The notes under the pieces were generated by a model, which was given only the letters and a program-made list of their open reading frames with translations, made no database searches and was not told where the DNA came from. Shown here piece by piece: positions 24,580 through 32,955 of a DNA stretch of 53,223 bases (position 1 is the stretch's first letter; every line of letters begins with the position of its first letter). The translations under genes were made by a program, and so were the position numbers. The stretch is from Pseudomonadota bacterium (GTDB lineage Bacteria; SAR324; NAC60-12), in NCBI GenBank assembly GCA_004213175.1, contig SHAT01000010.1, positions 1 to 53,223 of the forward strand. The letters run 5' to 3'.

Positions 24580-25884
24580 TTATGTTTTTAAATTTTGGAG
24601 CACTTCTGTAGCCCAATTAAGGGCTTCAATCGCAAATAGCAGCTGGTGCTCTTTACGAGTTAGAAATGGATTAAACTCCAGACACTTATACCGGACTTTT
24701 CTAGATAATGCTAGCGCAAGATGACATTGCCCATTTTTCCTGCTTCTTCTTTCAGTAGTCGGTGGACCGGCCATTCCTGTTTCCGCGAGAGCCCAATCAG
24801 TCCCGGATACTTTGAGCATTGCTTCTGCAAGATATCGGGCCTGTTTCTGAGACACATTTGATTCAGTAGCTATATATCCACCTAAAAATTGTTTTTGTGA
24901 TTCAGAACTGTAAAGAATCCGACCTTCCAAAAAATGTTTTGAGGCTCCAGAAAGGCTGGTGAAAGCCTCAGCAATTTTTCCTCCGGTACTGGTTTCTAAG
25001 ACAGAAAATCGGTGTGGTTTTTTTTGTAACTCGCATTGAATGAGAAACTTTTGTAGTTTTTTAGAGGATTCTTCAAGTTGTTCCACCAATTCATGTAAGC
25101 GCTGCTGGAGTTCCGTCAAGTTTGAAGATTGTGTTTCAAAACTAATTTTTTGTTTTTCGTACAGACCGTAATGCTCTACCTTTTGCGCCGATGTTGATGG
25201 TAGGAAAGCATTAAGATCATGTTCGGCTTGGGCAGCCCTACGGATAAGTGTTGATGAAATTAAAAAAAATCTTTGTAGATTTTGCGGAATGAACTCTGTC
25301 TTTATCAAGGTGACACTTAAAGTTATTCCACGTTTTTGCCTTAATTGTTTTAAAATATTTTCAATTATAATCTCATTTCGTTGCGCAAGTAGCAGGTGAC
25401 AACCTATTGATATTTCTGTAAGGTCCTCATTTGTGAATATTTTCGGGTCGAGCATACGTTCAAGGAGATCTGCACCAAAGATCATGCTCACTTTTTCTTC
25501 CATAGAGAAAGTTTGGATATGCTCTGCCAGACGCATTGGGCGATTGTAGGACAATTCTCTGCGCGAAACTGCAGAATTGTTATTTGCTAATTTAAGCTCA
25601 AATCCCGATTCTTTGGCAAATTGCGCTGCTATCGATTTTTTAGGGTTAGACCAGTCATTTAACGCGCTCTTCAATATTTCCAAACGTAGAGCTGCTGTTG
25701 TTATTTTTCTGTTTTTGAGGGGATCTGGATGAATGCCGTTGGAAATAATAAAAATGACCAGCTGAATTTCTGGTAATTGCTGGAGAACGGATTCCGCTAA
25801 TAACAAATGATGATGTCCTACAGGATCTCCTGTCAAAGGAAAATATACCCTGGATAGTTTAGCCTCTGTGATTGAGCTACTCAT
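24580..25884 (-). CDS. NadD-like adenylyltransferase fused to CinA/PncC amidase domain
   Basis: The 434-residue protein joins two NAD-related domains. Residues ~10-250 form a nicotinate/nicotinamide nucleotide adenylyltransferase: FPLTGDPVGHHHLLLAE in place of the (H/T)xGH motif, MIFGADLLERM, and ISSTLIRRAAQ before HYGLYEKQ. A short coiled coil (LTELQQRLHELVEQLEESSKKLQK) leads to residues ~290-434, a CinA C-terminal amidase: VLETSTGGKIAEAFTS, QKQFLGGYIATESN, ALAETGMAGP. CinA/PncC deamidates nicotinamide mononucleotide to nicotinate mononucleotide, the NadD substrate, so the fusion could couple NMN recycling to NaAD formation. In the first domain the first histidine of HxGH is glycine (VGHHH). 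Confidence 0.85.
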   Translation of the reverse strand: MSSSITEAKLSRVYFPLTGDPVGHHHLLLAESVLQQLPEIQLVIFIISNGIHPDPLKNRKITTAALRLEILKSALNDWSNPKKSIAAQFAKESGFELKLANNNSAVSRRELSYNRPMRLAEHIQTFSMEEKVSMIFGADLLERMLDPKIFTNEDLTEISIGCHLLLAQRNEIIIENILKQLRQKRGITLSVTLIKTEFIPQNLQRFFLISSTLIRRAAQAEHDLNAFLPSTSAQKVEHYGLYEKQKISFETQSSNLTELQQRLHELVEQLEESSKKLQKFLIQCELQKKPHRFSVLETSTGGKIAEAFTSLSGASKHFLEGRILYSSESQKQFLGGYIATESNVSQKQARYLAEAMLKVSGTDWALAETGMAGPPTTERRSRKNGQCHLALALSRKVRYKCLEFNPFLTRKEHQLLFAIEALNWATEVLQNLKT

Positions 25885-25969
25885 GAATTAACTCTCCACT
25901 CTAAAGTAGAAATCATAGGTGCTCACTTTTTTAAAATGCTGAATCCTAGCAAATCAACAAACAAATTCA

Positions 25970-27514
25970 TTACTGTTCTGCAATATCATTTTGGAAAAAC
26001 TGTAGGTTGAGCATCTTGATTGTTGAATTAACAGCGGCAATTACTTGATCAGAATCAATTCCGATGGTCTGCAGTCGTTTACCGTTAATTTGCCAGGTGA
26101 TTATTGCTTCTGTAAGAGCATTGCTTTTCCCTCCTCGTGGAATACGGATTTGATAATCAACTAATTCCGGAGCCTTGAGTTTCAAATTTTTTAATATTTT
26201 TTTGACTGCACTCATGAATGCGTCATAGCCACCGTTTCCGCTTCCTGTTTCAAGGAATTCTTTCGAATCAATTTTAAGATGAATTGTGGCGGTTGCTCTT
26301 AAGTTGAGACCGCTTGAAATTGAACAGTTCAGTAGTTCAATTCGCTGACTATCGCTGGTTTCAAGTACATCTGCAATGATGATCGGTAAGTCAGCAGCAG
26401 TCATTGATTTTTTTGTATCACCTAGTTCAACAACACGACTAAGAACTTTATTTAAATTTTCCTCAACCAACTGTATCCCCAGCATTTCTAGGTTTTTTGC
26501 AAGTGATGCTTTACCGCTCATTTTTCCTAAGGCATAACTTCTTTTGCGTCCAAAACGCTCTGGTACAATTGGGTTATGGTACAATTTTGCTTTTTTGTCA
26601 CCATCAGCATGGATCCCACTGGTTTGAGTAAAAACGTTTTCGCCAACAATAGGCGTATTATCAGCCAGTCTCTTTCCAGAAAAACTTTCTATCATTTCAC
26701 TCACAGGTGAAATATGGGATTCGTCAATTGAAAGGTTCATTCCCATTTTATCGCGCAGAACGACCGCTATTTCAGCTAGAGAAGCATTCCCAGCACGTTC
26801 GCCAAGGCAGTTCATCGTACAGTGAATGTTTCTTACTCCTGCTTTGACTGCATAGAGCACATTGGCGACACCCAAGCCGTAATCATTGTGTGGATGAAAA
26901 TCAAAAGTTGCCCATGGAAAACGTTCGAGCATTTCAGTGAGGCTTGAAAATACCTCATCCGGCGACAAAACCCCGAGGGTGTCAGGAAGCATAAAATGAT
27001 TTATGCCGTGATCTTTGAGAGCAGTCATCATTTCAAAAACATATTCCGGGCTGTTATGATAGCCGTTCGACCAGTCTTCAAGATAAAGATTGACATTTAG
27101 CTGATTTGCATGCGCATGTTTTAGTGTCTTACGGATGTCTACCACATGTTCTTTCAGAGTCTTACGAAGTTGGTTCTTGCAGTGGTTTTCACTCCCCTTA
27201 GTCAATAAATTCATTACAGTACAGCCAGACTCTTTAATCCAGTCTACACTACGTTTATTATCAATGAATCCCAAAACTTCGATACAATCTAAGAATCCAT
27301 TTTCTTCAGCCCATGCAGTAATATTTTGAACTGAGCCTAACTCACCTGATGATATCCTTGCTGAAGTTACTTCAATTCGATCAACACGAAGTTTTTTAAG
27401 CAAAGTTTTTGCAATATTTGACTTTTCAGGAGGCGTGAATGAGACACCTTGTGTCTGCTCGCCGTCCCTCAAAGTGGTGTCCATCAATTTGATGTCATTT
27501 TTAGAAGAGGACAT
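25970..27514 (-). CDS. leuA: LeuA-family 2-isopropylmalate synthase (or citramalate synthase)
   Basis: 514 residues. A TIM barrel carries the metal-binding pattern MDTTLRDGEQTQGVSF, HPHNDYGLGVAN and NCLGERAGNASLAE. It is followed by a linker and a C-terminal LeuA-dimer regulatory domain (residues ~390-505, with GGYDAFMSAVKKI and NALTEAIITWQI), which binds the end product in allosteric members. It condenses acetyl-CoA with a 2-oxoacid in leucine or isoleucine synthesis. Choosing between isopropylmalate and citramalate is not possible from these motifs alone. No leuB, leuC or leuD lies nearby. Confidence 0.88.
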   Translation of the reverse strand: MSSSKNDIKLMDTTLRDGEQTQGVSFTPPEKSNIAKTLLKKLRVDRIEVTSARISSGELGSVQNITAWAEENGFLDCIEVLGFIDNKRSVDWIKESGCTVMNLLTKGSENHCKNQLRKTLKEHVVDIRKTLKHAHANQLNVNLYLEDWSNGYHNSPEYVFEMMTALKDHGINHFMLPDTLGVLSPDEVFSSLTEMLERFPWATFDFHPHNDYGLGVANVLYAVKAGVRNIHCTMNCLGERAGNASLAEIAVVLRDKMGMNLSIDESHISPVSEMIESFSGKRLADNTPIVGENVFTQTSGIHADGDKKAKLYHNPIVPERFGRKRSYALGKMSGKASLAKNLEMLGIQLVEENLNKVLSRVVELGDTKKSMTAADLPIIIADVLETSDSQRIELLNCSISSGLNLRATATIHLKIDSKEFLETGSGNGGYDAFMSAVKKILKNLKLKAPELVDYQIRIPRGGKSNALTEAIITWQINGKRLQTIGIDSDQVIAAVNSTIKMLNLQFFQNDIAEQ

Positions 27515-27556
27515 TAGATGTATTTTTTTGAAAAGTGGTGCGTTAAACTTTGGCTT

Positions 27557-27967
27557 TTATTTTCTAGAAAATTTATGTAGAACGAAAACTCCGGCTAGGA
27601 CAAAAGTAAATCCTAGGTGTATTTCACTCATAAGTTCAAGAACATCCGTTCCGTAAAGCAGTATAGGAATTCCAGTAAAAATCAATCCCAAACCGGTGAA
27701 AAACTGGATAAGTCCGGAGGCGGTTACCAGCGTAGGTTTTTTAAGACGCTTAGCATGACCCCGTATATGATCCCAGGAATACATGGGAAAAATAACCAAA
27801 AATAAAAAACCTACCCAGATATGTAGTATTGATGTCGCTGCAGACTTCACCCCCCACGGGAACAATTTTGGATAAGCCAACACTATGCCGGAAAGAATCA
27901 AAAAAACACAGCTTAAAACAATAAGTTTTCGCAAGACTTCCGGAAGAAAATATGAGTAGATTGGCAA
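27557..27967 (-). CDS. Four-helix membrane protein with conserved histidines
   Basis: 136 residues from a TTG start (MPIYSYFLPEVLRK); an internal start is possible. Four hydrophobic segments are clear: KLIVLSCVFLILSGIVLAY, HIWVGFLFLVIFPMYSW, ASGLIQFFTGLGLIF, and EIHLGFTFVLAGVFVLHKF. Histidines at the helix ends in HIW, DHIRGH, EIH and LHKF are spaced as in small b-type haem cytochromes (cytochrome b561/DUF4405-like). That assignment is inference. It follows leuA on the same strand, with unrelated neighbours. Confidence 0.65.
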   Translation of the reverse strand: MPIYSYFLPEVLRKLIVLSCVFLILSGIVLAYPKLFPWGVKSAATSILHIWVGFLFLVIFPMYSWDHIRGHAKRLKKPTLVTASGLIQFFTGLGLIFTGIPILLYGTDVLELMSEIHLGFTFVLAGVFVLHKFSRK

Positions 27968-28045
27968 TACCTGGAACGTAACTATTTGTGCATCAGAATA
28001 GCTTAAATTAGTAATAAACGCAACTTATGCTCCAGAAAATACAAG

Positions 28046-28654
28046 TTATAGCAGCTCTAGTTTCTCTAAATCTTCACGAAGTGCGGCAGCATTTTGGAAA
28101 TGAATTCCGTGGATGCCTGAATCCTCGGCAGCTTCAACATTTGCAAGTTTGTCATCTATGAAGAATGTGTTGTTTGGTGATAAATTATAAGTCTCTATGA
28201 GTAGTTTATAGATTTCCGGATCAGGTTTGATTTTTCCGATTTCTCCAGAAATTATTTTTCCATCAAACCATTGCAAAAAATCGTAGAGAGCTTCTGCCTT
28301 GGGGTAAGTTTCTGCAGACCAGTTACTGAGAATGAAAAGCGGTACTTGGTTTTTTTTAAGTTCTGCTAAAATTTTAACTGTTTCATCCAGAGGGCCACCC
28401 AGCATTTCTTCCCATCTATCATACCAATTGTGGATTTGTGTTCTAAATTGAGGATGTAAGCTTGTGAGCTCAAAAACACCTTTCGAAAAAGGTTGACCTG
28501 CGTCGTGTTTTGCGTTCCACTCATCATCACAGATATTTTCCAAAAACCATTCAACCTCTTTTTCGGTAGGGAATAATTTACGGTAGAGATAGCGGGGGTT
28601 CCAATCAATTAAGACATTTCCGAGGTCAAAAACTACAGATTTGATCAAAGACAT
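28046..28654 (-). CDS. HAD-superfamily phosphatase
   Basis: 202 residues of the subfamily IA HAD fold (YihX/sugar-phosphatase-like). Motif I is FDLGNVLIDWNPRYLYRKLF, with the nucleophile replaced in form D-L-G-N instead of D-x-D. Motif II is ILSNWSAE, motif III lies in GKIKPDPEIYK, and motif IV is FIDDKLANVEAAE. The FDLGNVLIDW start is characteristic of the alpha-D-glucose-1-phosphate phosphatase group. Substrate unknown. It is upstream of the leuA-side genes and downstream of the amidase on the same strand. Confidence 0.9.
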   Translation of the reverse strand: MSLIKSVVFDLGNVLIDWNPRYLYRKLFPTEKEVEWFLENICDDEWNAKHDAGQPFSKGVFELTSLHPQFRTQIHNWYDRWEEMLGGPLDETVKILAELKKNQVPLFILSNWSAETYPKAEALYDFLQWFDGKIISGEIGKIKPDPEIYKLLIETYNLSPNNTFFIDDKLANVEAAEDSGIHGIHFQNAAALREDLEKLELL

Positions 28655-28671
28655 AGGTTTAATCTATTGGT

Positions 28672-30498
28672 CTAACGTTTTGCTACTAGACCGCTAACAC
28701 GGCCGAAATTTGCGTAAACTGAATTTGAAATGGCACTGGCAATTCGTTGGCGTGTGCTTGATTTCAGCAAAGCCCGTCTATCATGTTTATTATTAAGATT
28801 TGCAATTTCTACTAGAACAGAGGTCGGTACCTTGCTATAACGAAGAATAGCCGGCAGAGTTTTTTTACCATTACGGTAAAGATAACCCCTTACAGCTGAT
28901 GAAACACGGTGAGTACTCAGATTTTTTTTACGGAACTGATTTATAATAATTTTTCCAAATGATTTGCTCAGTTTTTCAGAATGTAAATTGTCCTTTGTGT
29001 GAAAAGTTAATTTTGAATTATATTCCTTAATTCTACGGTATATTTTACTTTTCAAACGAAAACTTCCGCGCCGCAGGCGACGATCAGGGTAATAGACCAT
29101 TACACCCCGCAATGATGAGTGAAGTGAGTCACCGTGAAGACTGATAAATAAAATATTTTCTGGAGGAACTTTTTGTTTCCTTAACTTATGAAATATATGA
29201 TTGACTAGATAAACACGCATATTTGCGCCGATTCGTGCATTATGTGAAGAATAGCGTGGAGTAACTAAAAGCTGCTCATCTTTGTCATGTCTACGAGATA
29301 AAAAACGTACTGGTTTTTTTTGGTTAGGATCAGTAAGTGTAGGATGTACGATCACCCCTTTATTTTTTAGTAGTTTAGACATACGCTTGCTTACATCATA
29401 AACGACCTCATCTTCGTAGATCAGGTCTTTATTTTTTTTAGATCCCGCGGATGCTCCAGGGTCACCTCCGCCGTGACCTGAATCAAGAATGACATGAATT
29501 TTATGGACATTGGTTTTTGTTTTTTTTGAAACTACCCTCTTTTTGTTTTTTTTAACTACCTTTCTGACAACAATAGATTTTCCTTTTTTCCTTTTTTCTT
29601 TTTTTGTTTTAATCTTTTTGCTAGAAGGAGTAGATTTTTTTAAGGAAATTTTTTCATTTCCTTGATTATTCAGGTATTCTTCACTTAACCATTCAAGTGG
29701 TATTTTTATTTTTTGCCTATTCTGAATGAGTTTTGCGTCAGGTATATTATTTAATTTTAATATTTTTTTCGCTACCTGATTTACCTCATCGTTTAACACT
29801 CTTCCGGTAAAACGAATAACAACAGAAGAATAAAGTGTCTCACCTGGTTTCATCTGATAATGAGCGAAAAACTTTCCTGAAGCTTCCTGTTTGAGTTTCA
29901 GAGGTGATTTAACAAAAATCCGACGTAGCGCAAGTTCTGGACTGACCCACTTCCACGGGATTTTGATAATGTCACCTTTTTTGAGGATATTCCCATTTTT
30001 ACGCATTTTATTGTAACGTACCAAATGAGCGGCCTTAATCCCTTTTTTGGTGAAGAGGCCCGCAATAAGGGTGGTTGTTTCCCAGTCATAAAATACACGA
30101 TGCTTCCAATAGTCTTCCTTGGCTTTGTCTTTGAAAAATACAGCTTTAAGTGCAGAACTTCGGATAACATTGTTAATGACTTTGAAGGGAAATGTTATGA
30201 AACGATTTTTGTACAGGCGACGAGATTTACTATATTTGCGGATAGTTTTAAGACTTCTGTATTTTGGCTCCAGTACTCTCCTCGCTAGACTGTAACCACC
30301 TTCACCGACTTGAGGTTTCAGTTTTACAACTAGACGCTTGCCATTCCAGCCCACCTTCATTTCAGATTTTCCGGTACTTTGATACTCTAAACGGAAATTC
30401 TTCCAGTTTGAGTTTTTAGGCGACTTTGCAAATGCCTTTTCTGTCAGTCCATACAAAGAATAAAGTATGAGTGCGAAGATAAAAAATTTTAATTTCAT
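28672..30498 (-). CDS. N-acetylmuramoyl-L-alanine amidase with LysM-like modules (AmiC-type)
   Basis: 608 residues with a signal peptide. Two LysM-like modules occupy about residues 140-300 (TTTLIAGLFTKKGIKA... GDIIKIPW and MKPGETLYSSVVIRFTG... KIKIPLEW). A Lys-rich stretch of ~45 residues follows, then a C-terminal Amidase_3 domain (~345-600). Zinc and catalytic motifs are ILDSGHGGGDPGA, YEDEVVYDV, FISLHGDSLHSSLRG and VLVEIANLNNKHD. It cleaves the peptide stem from MurNAc in peptidoglycan in the periplasm. The N-terminal ~300 residues are paralogous to the entire next gene upstream, which lacks the catalytic domain. Confidence 0.93.
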   Translation of the reverse strand: MKLKFFIFALILYSLYGLTEKAFAKSPKNSNWKNFRLEYQSTGKSEMKVGWNGKRLVVKLKPQVGEGGYSLARRVLEPKYRSLKTIRKYSKSRRLYKNRFITFPFKVINNVIRSSALKAVFFKDKAKEDYWKHRVFYDWETTTLIAGLFTKKGIKAAHLVRYNKMRKNGNILKKGDIIKIPWKWVSPELALRRIFVKSPLKLKQEASGKFFAHYQMKPGETLYSSVVIRFTGRVLNDEVNQVAKKILKLNNIPDAKLIQNRQKIKIPLEWLSEEYLNNQGNEKISLKKSTPSSKKIKTKKEKRKKGKSIVVRKVVKKNKKRVVSKKTKTNVHKIHVILDSGHGGGDPGASAGSKKNKDLIYEDEVVYDVSKRMSKLLKNKGVIVHPTLTDPNQKKPVRFLSRRHDKDEQLLVTPRYSSHNARIGANMRVYLVNHIFHKLRKQKVPPENILFISLHGDSLHSSLRGVMVYYPDRRLRRGSFRLKSKIYRRIKEYNSKLTFHTKDNLHSEKLSKSFGKIIINQFRKKNLSTHRVSSAVRGYLYRNGKKTLPAILRYSKVPTSVLVEIANLNNKHDRRALLKSSTRQRIASAISNSVYANFGRVSGLVAKR

Positions 30499-30502
30499 TA
30501 TT

Positions 30503-31510
30503 TTAGCGTTGACTAATGATACTTATTTGGAAGAGTTTCTCTTTTTGAGGAAAGACGTTTCCTGGTGATATTAGACTTTTTTGCTCAGATTTTTTTGGCA
30601 CTCCATTCCAATCTTTAGAGTTTCTGTAAATTCCAGGTACTTGATGCAAATATTCTGGGCGGATCCATTCTAGTGGGATTTTAATTAATTGACCTATTGA
30701 AAGATAGTGCGCGTTCTCAAGTTTGTTTAAAACCAATAAATCACTGGCATTTTGACTACGGACGTAATGCTTGTTTTCACCAATGAAACGACTTACTACT
30801 GAAGAATAAAGTGTTTCTCCGGGTTGAATCCGGTAAAAGGCATAGCGTAGTCCGTATTCATCTTTTTTAATGAAAAGTGGTTTTCGAACGGCTAAAGGCT
30901 GTAGCTCCAAATCGGCACGTAAAATACTCCAAGGAATTGTAAATGTTTCACCTTGTTTGTATTCTTTTTTAGGTAAAAAGTTTTTTGTGGATTTGGTAAA
31001 TGATTTCGTGATTAACTCTGGAGTTTCCCATTCGTATGTTGTTTGATGATGCCATCCTCCAAACTCAACACGATCATTCGGAAACAATGCTCGCAGGGCT
31101 TCCCCTTGGATAGCCCCTATCAGATATTCAAAAGGGATAGTTAAATAACGTTTGTGATTGAGCGGTTGTGAGTTCGTAAATTCACGTATAAGTTGAAACT
31201 GATGGGAACCGTCTCTCAAAATTCGGAGAGCTAGCTGATATTCACCTTCAAATTTTCTTGGACGCAGTTGAACAAATATTGAGCCTACAACCTTAGTTCC
31301 TTTTGTGCGCAATATTTTCGTATCATATTTGTTTGAATCGTTATACCAACCTACCCGCATCGTATCACGCTGAGCAAATAGAAATGATGCAAGTGGGAGT
31401 GCTTTAGTTTTAAATTTTTTTGAGACTGAAGAGAATGGCGCTGCAGTAGCCGTACTATTTAATAAAAAAAAAGCCGCAATTACAGCTGTTAGGTGAGATT
31501 TTAATAACAT
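30503..31510 (-). CDS. LysM-domain protein, catalytic-domain-less paralogue of the adjacent amidase
   Basis: 335 residues with a signal peptide (SHLTAVIAAFFLLNSTATA). It aligns by eye to the N-terminal part of the amidase encoded four bases downstream: TMRVGWYNDSNKY, RTKGTKVVGSIFVQLRP, TTYEWETPELITKSFTKS, GETFTIPWSILRADLELQPLA, IQPGETLYSSVVSRFIG, and IPLEWIRPEYL. The amidase domain is absent, and the protein ends in a short unrelated tail. It probably binds peptidoglycan and could target or modulate the amidase. Same operon, upstream position. Duplication with loss of one half is inferred. Confidence 0.85.
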   Translation of the reverse strand: MLLKSHLTAVIAAFFLLNSTATAAPFSSVSKKFKTKALPLASFLFAQRDTMRVGWYNDSNKYDTKILRTKGTKVVGSIFVQLRPRKFEGEYQLALRILRDGSHQFQLIREFTNSQPLNHKRYLTIPFEYLIGAIQGEALRALFPNDRVEFGGWHHQTTYEWETPELITKSFTKSTKNFLPKKEYKQGETFTIPWSILRADLELQPLAVRKPLFIKKDEYGLRYAFYRIQPGETLYSSVVSRFIGENKHYVRSQNASDLLVLNKLENAHYLSIGQLIKIPLEWIRPEYLHQVPGIYRNSKDWNGVPKKSEQKSLISPGNVFPQKEKLFQISIISQR

Positions 31511-32132
31511 GACTTATATGTATCTTACGGGTTTTTCTTCTTGTTTGAGGTTTTTTCCTAGGATAACTTCTTACCTTGAAAAAATTGTTGAAAAAAGATT
31601 GTTATTTCATATAAACACAACAAAAACTGTGCCAGCATAGTTGGCAGGAGAAAAAAGAAGAGAATGAGGAAAAGTTGGAAGAAATGATTAATGCTTCGAA
31701 GGGGCAAAAGAATTGGTCTTTTCAGACGGAAAAGACTTGTGCAGGACTGATACTCAGTGGTTTGTTAAAAGGTTTAAGTATTTAAATATTCCATCCATCC
31801 TGTATCAAAATTACCTCTAAAACCATCGACAAAAGACGATCTAAGGTGAAAAGACCTCTTTCACTAAAAATTCTATTAAATTTGTATTAGGATATTCTAA
31901 TCAGGATGGTTACTGTACTGCCACACAACAGAAAGCTAGTCACTCAAAAATCACTTAGGTTGTGGTCTGGTGCTAAAATCAGCATTACCAAATTGTAAGA
32001 TCCTAAGCGTATAAGGAACTGTAAGTGGAAAAAAGTTGGTGGCCCATGCGTTCCACTCATAATTCTCATTTCTTTTTAAATCGTGCTAAGTTAAATCAAT
32101 AACAGCTAAATGTAAAAGGATGACCTCAAAGA
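31511..32132. other. Intergenic region with a short coding-like fragment
   Basis: About 620 bases without a supported gene. Around 31640-31785 a plus-strand frame reads QEKKEENEEKLEEMINASKG then NWSFQTEKTCAGLILSGLL to a TAA, about 50 codons without a good start. It may be a gene remnant. Nothing else is seen. Confidence 0.4.
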
Positions 32133-32441
32133 TTATAGTGTTGGTCCACTAGGATTTGTATCATAGTTCTTGTTTTCCCAGCAGTCCCATGAATCGTCTA
32201 CCATAGTCCCCATACCCAGTCGTGATTCAGGTTCCATATTTGCTCGGAAAACTTCATTTTGTGAAACTGTGGTATGCTGTGAGATCCGCTCAATTTCGCC
32301 TCCTTTTTTGAGAAATTCCTGTGTGGCTAGTGCAATCTCTTCGCTTGAAGGTTTGCTTTTTGCTAAAGATTTTTCAACTTTAGTTTTACCTTTTTTTTCA
32401 GTTTCTAAACTCTTAGCCCGTCGATTAAATTTGTTGTCCAT
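32133..32441 (-). CDS. Hypothetical Lys-rich protein
   Basis: From ATG 32441 (MDNKFNRRAKSLETEKKG) it encodes 102 residues; an earlier in-frame start at 32513 adds 24 unlikely residues. The first half is Lys-rich and looks disordered. A helical segment SSEEIALATQEFLKKGGEIERIS follows, then SRLGMGTMVDDSWDCWENKNYD. I do not recognise the family. It stands alone upstream of the HNH gene on the same strand, with about 200 bases between them. Confidence 0.5.
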   Translation of the reverse strand: MDNKFNRRAKSLETEKKGKTKVEKSLAKSKPSSEEIALATQEFLKKGGEIERISQHTTVSQNEVFRANMEPESRLGMGTMVDDSWDCWENKNYDTNPSGPTL

Positions 32442-32649
32442 CTTAATTATTTCAGAAAAATTACGTTCAAATTCAAAATTATTTTTTCCCTGGCGTTCGA
32501 ATAAAAAAAACATCGCATATATTATGGCGGCAATGCTATCATTAACCTATGTGTTTGTAAAGTTTTAAAAGCTGAAAAAATGAAAATATTGAGCGCTAAA
32601 AAAGGCAGGAAATTTGAGAACCGAAGTAAATATATTATTTTGCTAAAAG

Positions 32650-32955
32650 CTACTTATTTTTTTTAATTTTTTCAAGGAATTCGATCCACTCTATGGTCAA
32701 CAAGTTTTTTTTCTGTGTATTACAGGATTTACAACAAGGCACGAGGTTTGATTTTATGCTTCGACCTCCTCGTGCTAAAGGTACCAGATGGTCCATTGTC
32801 AGTTGAAGCGCAGGAGTTGAGGTTTCGCAGTAATAACATATATTGCTAGCTCTCCGGTTTTTCCACCATTGTGATTTCCGGATTTCTCTTGCTATTTGTC
32901 TTTCCTGTCGGATGACTTTAGCGTCTTGTTTAGTCTGCCAATTATATTTTTTCAT
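32650..32955 (-). CDS. HNH endonuclease
   Basis: 101 residues from ATG 32955, which overlaps the tolB stop by one base (TGATG), so translation is probably coupled. The HNH signature is complete: CYYCETSTPALQLTMDHLVPLARGG, NLVPCCKSCN, with four zinc cysteines (CxxC twice) and the catalytic D-H. The basic N terminus (REIRKSQWWKNRR) likely contacts DNA. It is the small, chromosomal kind of HNH protein found without phage context. No intron or restriction partner is visible. Confidence 0.9.
   Translation of the reverse strand: MKKYNWQTKQDAKVIRQERQIAREIRKSQWWKNRRASNICYYCETSTPALQLTMDHLVPLARGGRSIKSNLVPCCKSCNTQKKNLLTIEWIEFLEKIKKNK

Noticed and set aside
31640-31785. Possible transposase remnant in the plus frame
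   Set aside because: No transposase motif (DDE, HTH) is recognisable in the ~50 codons and no inverted repeats flank it.
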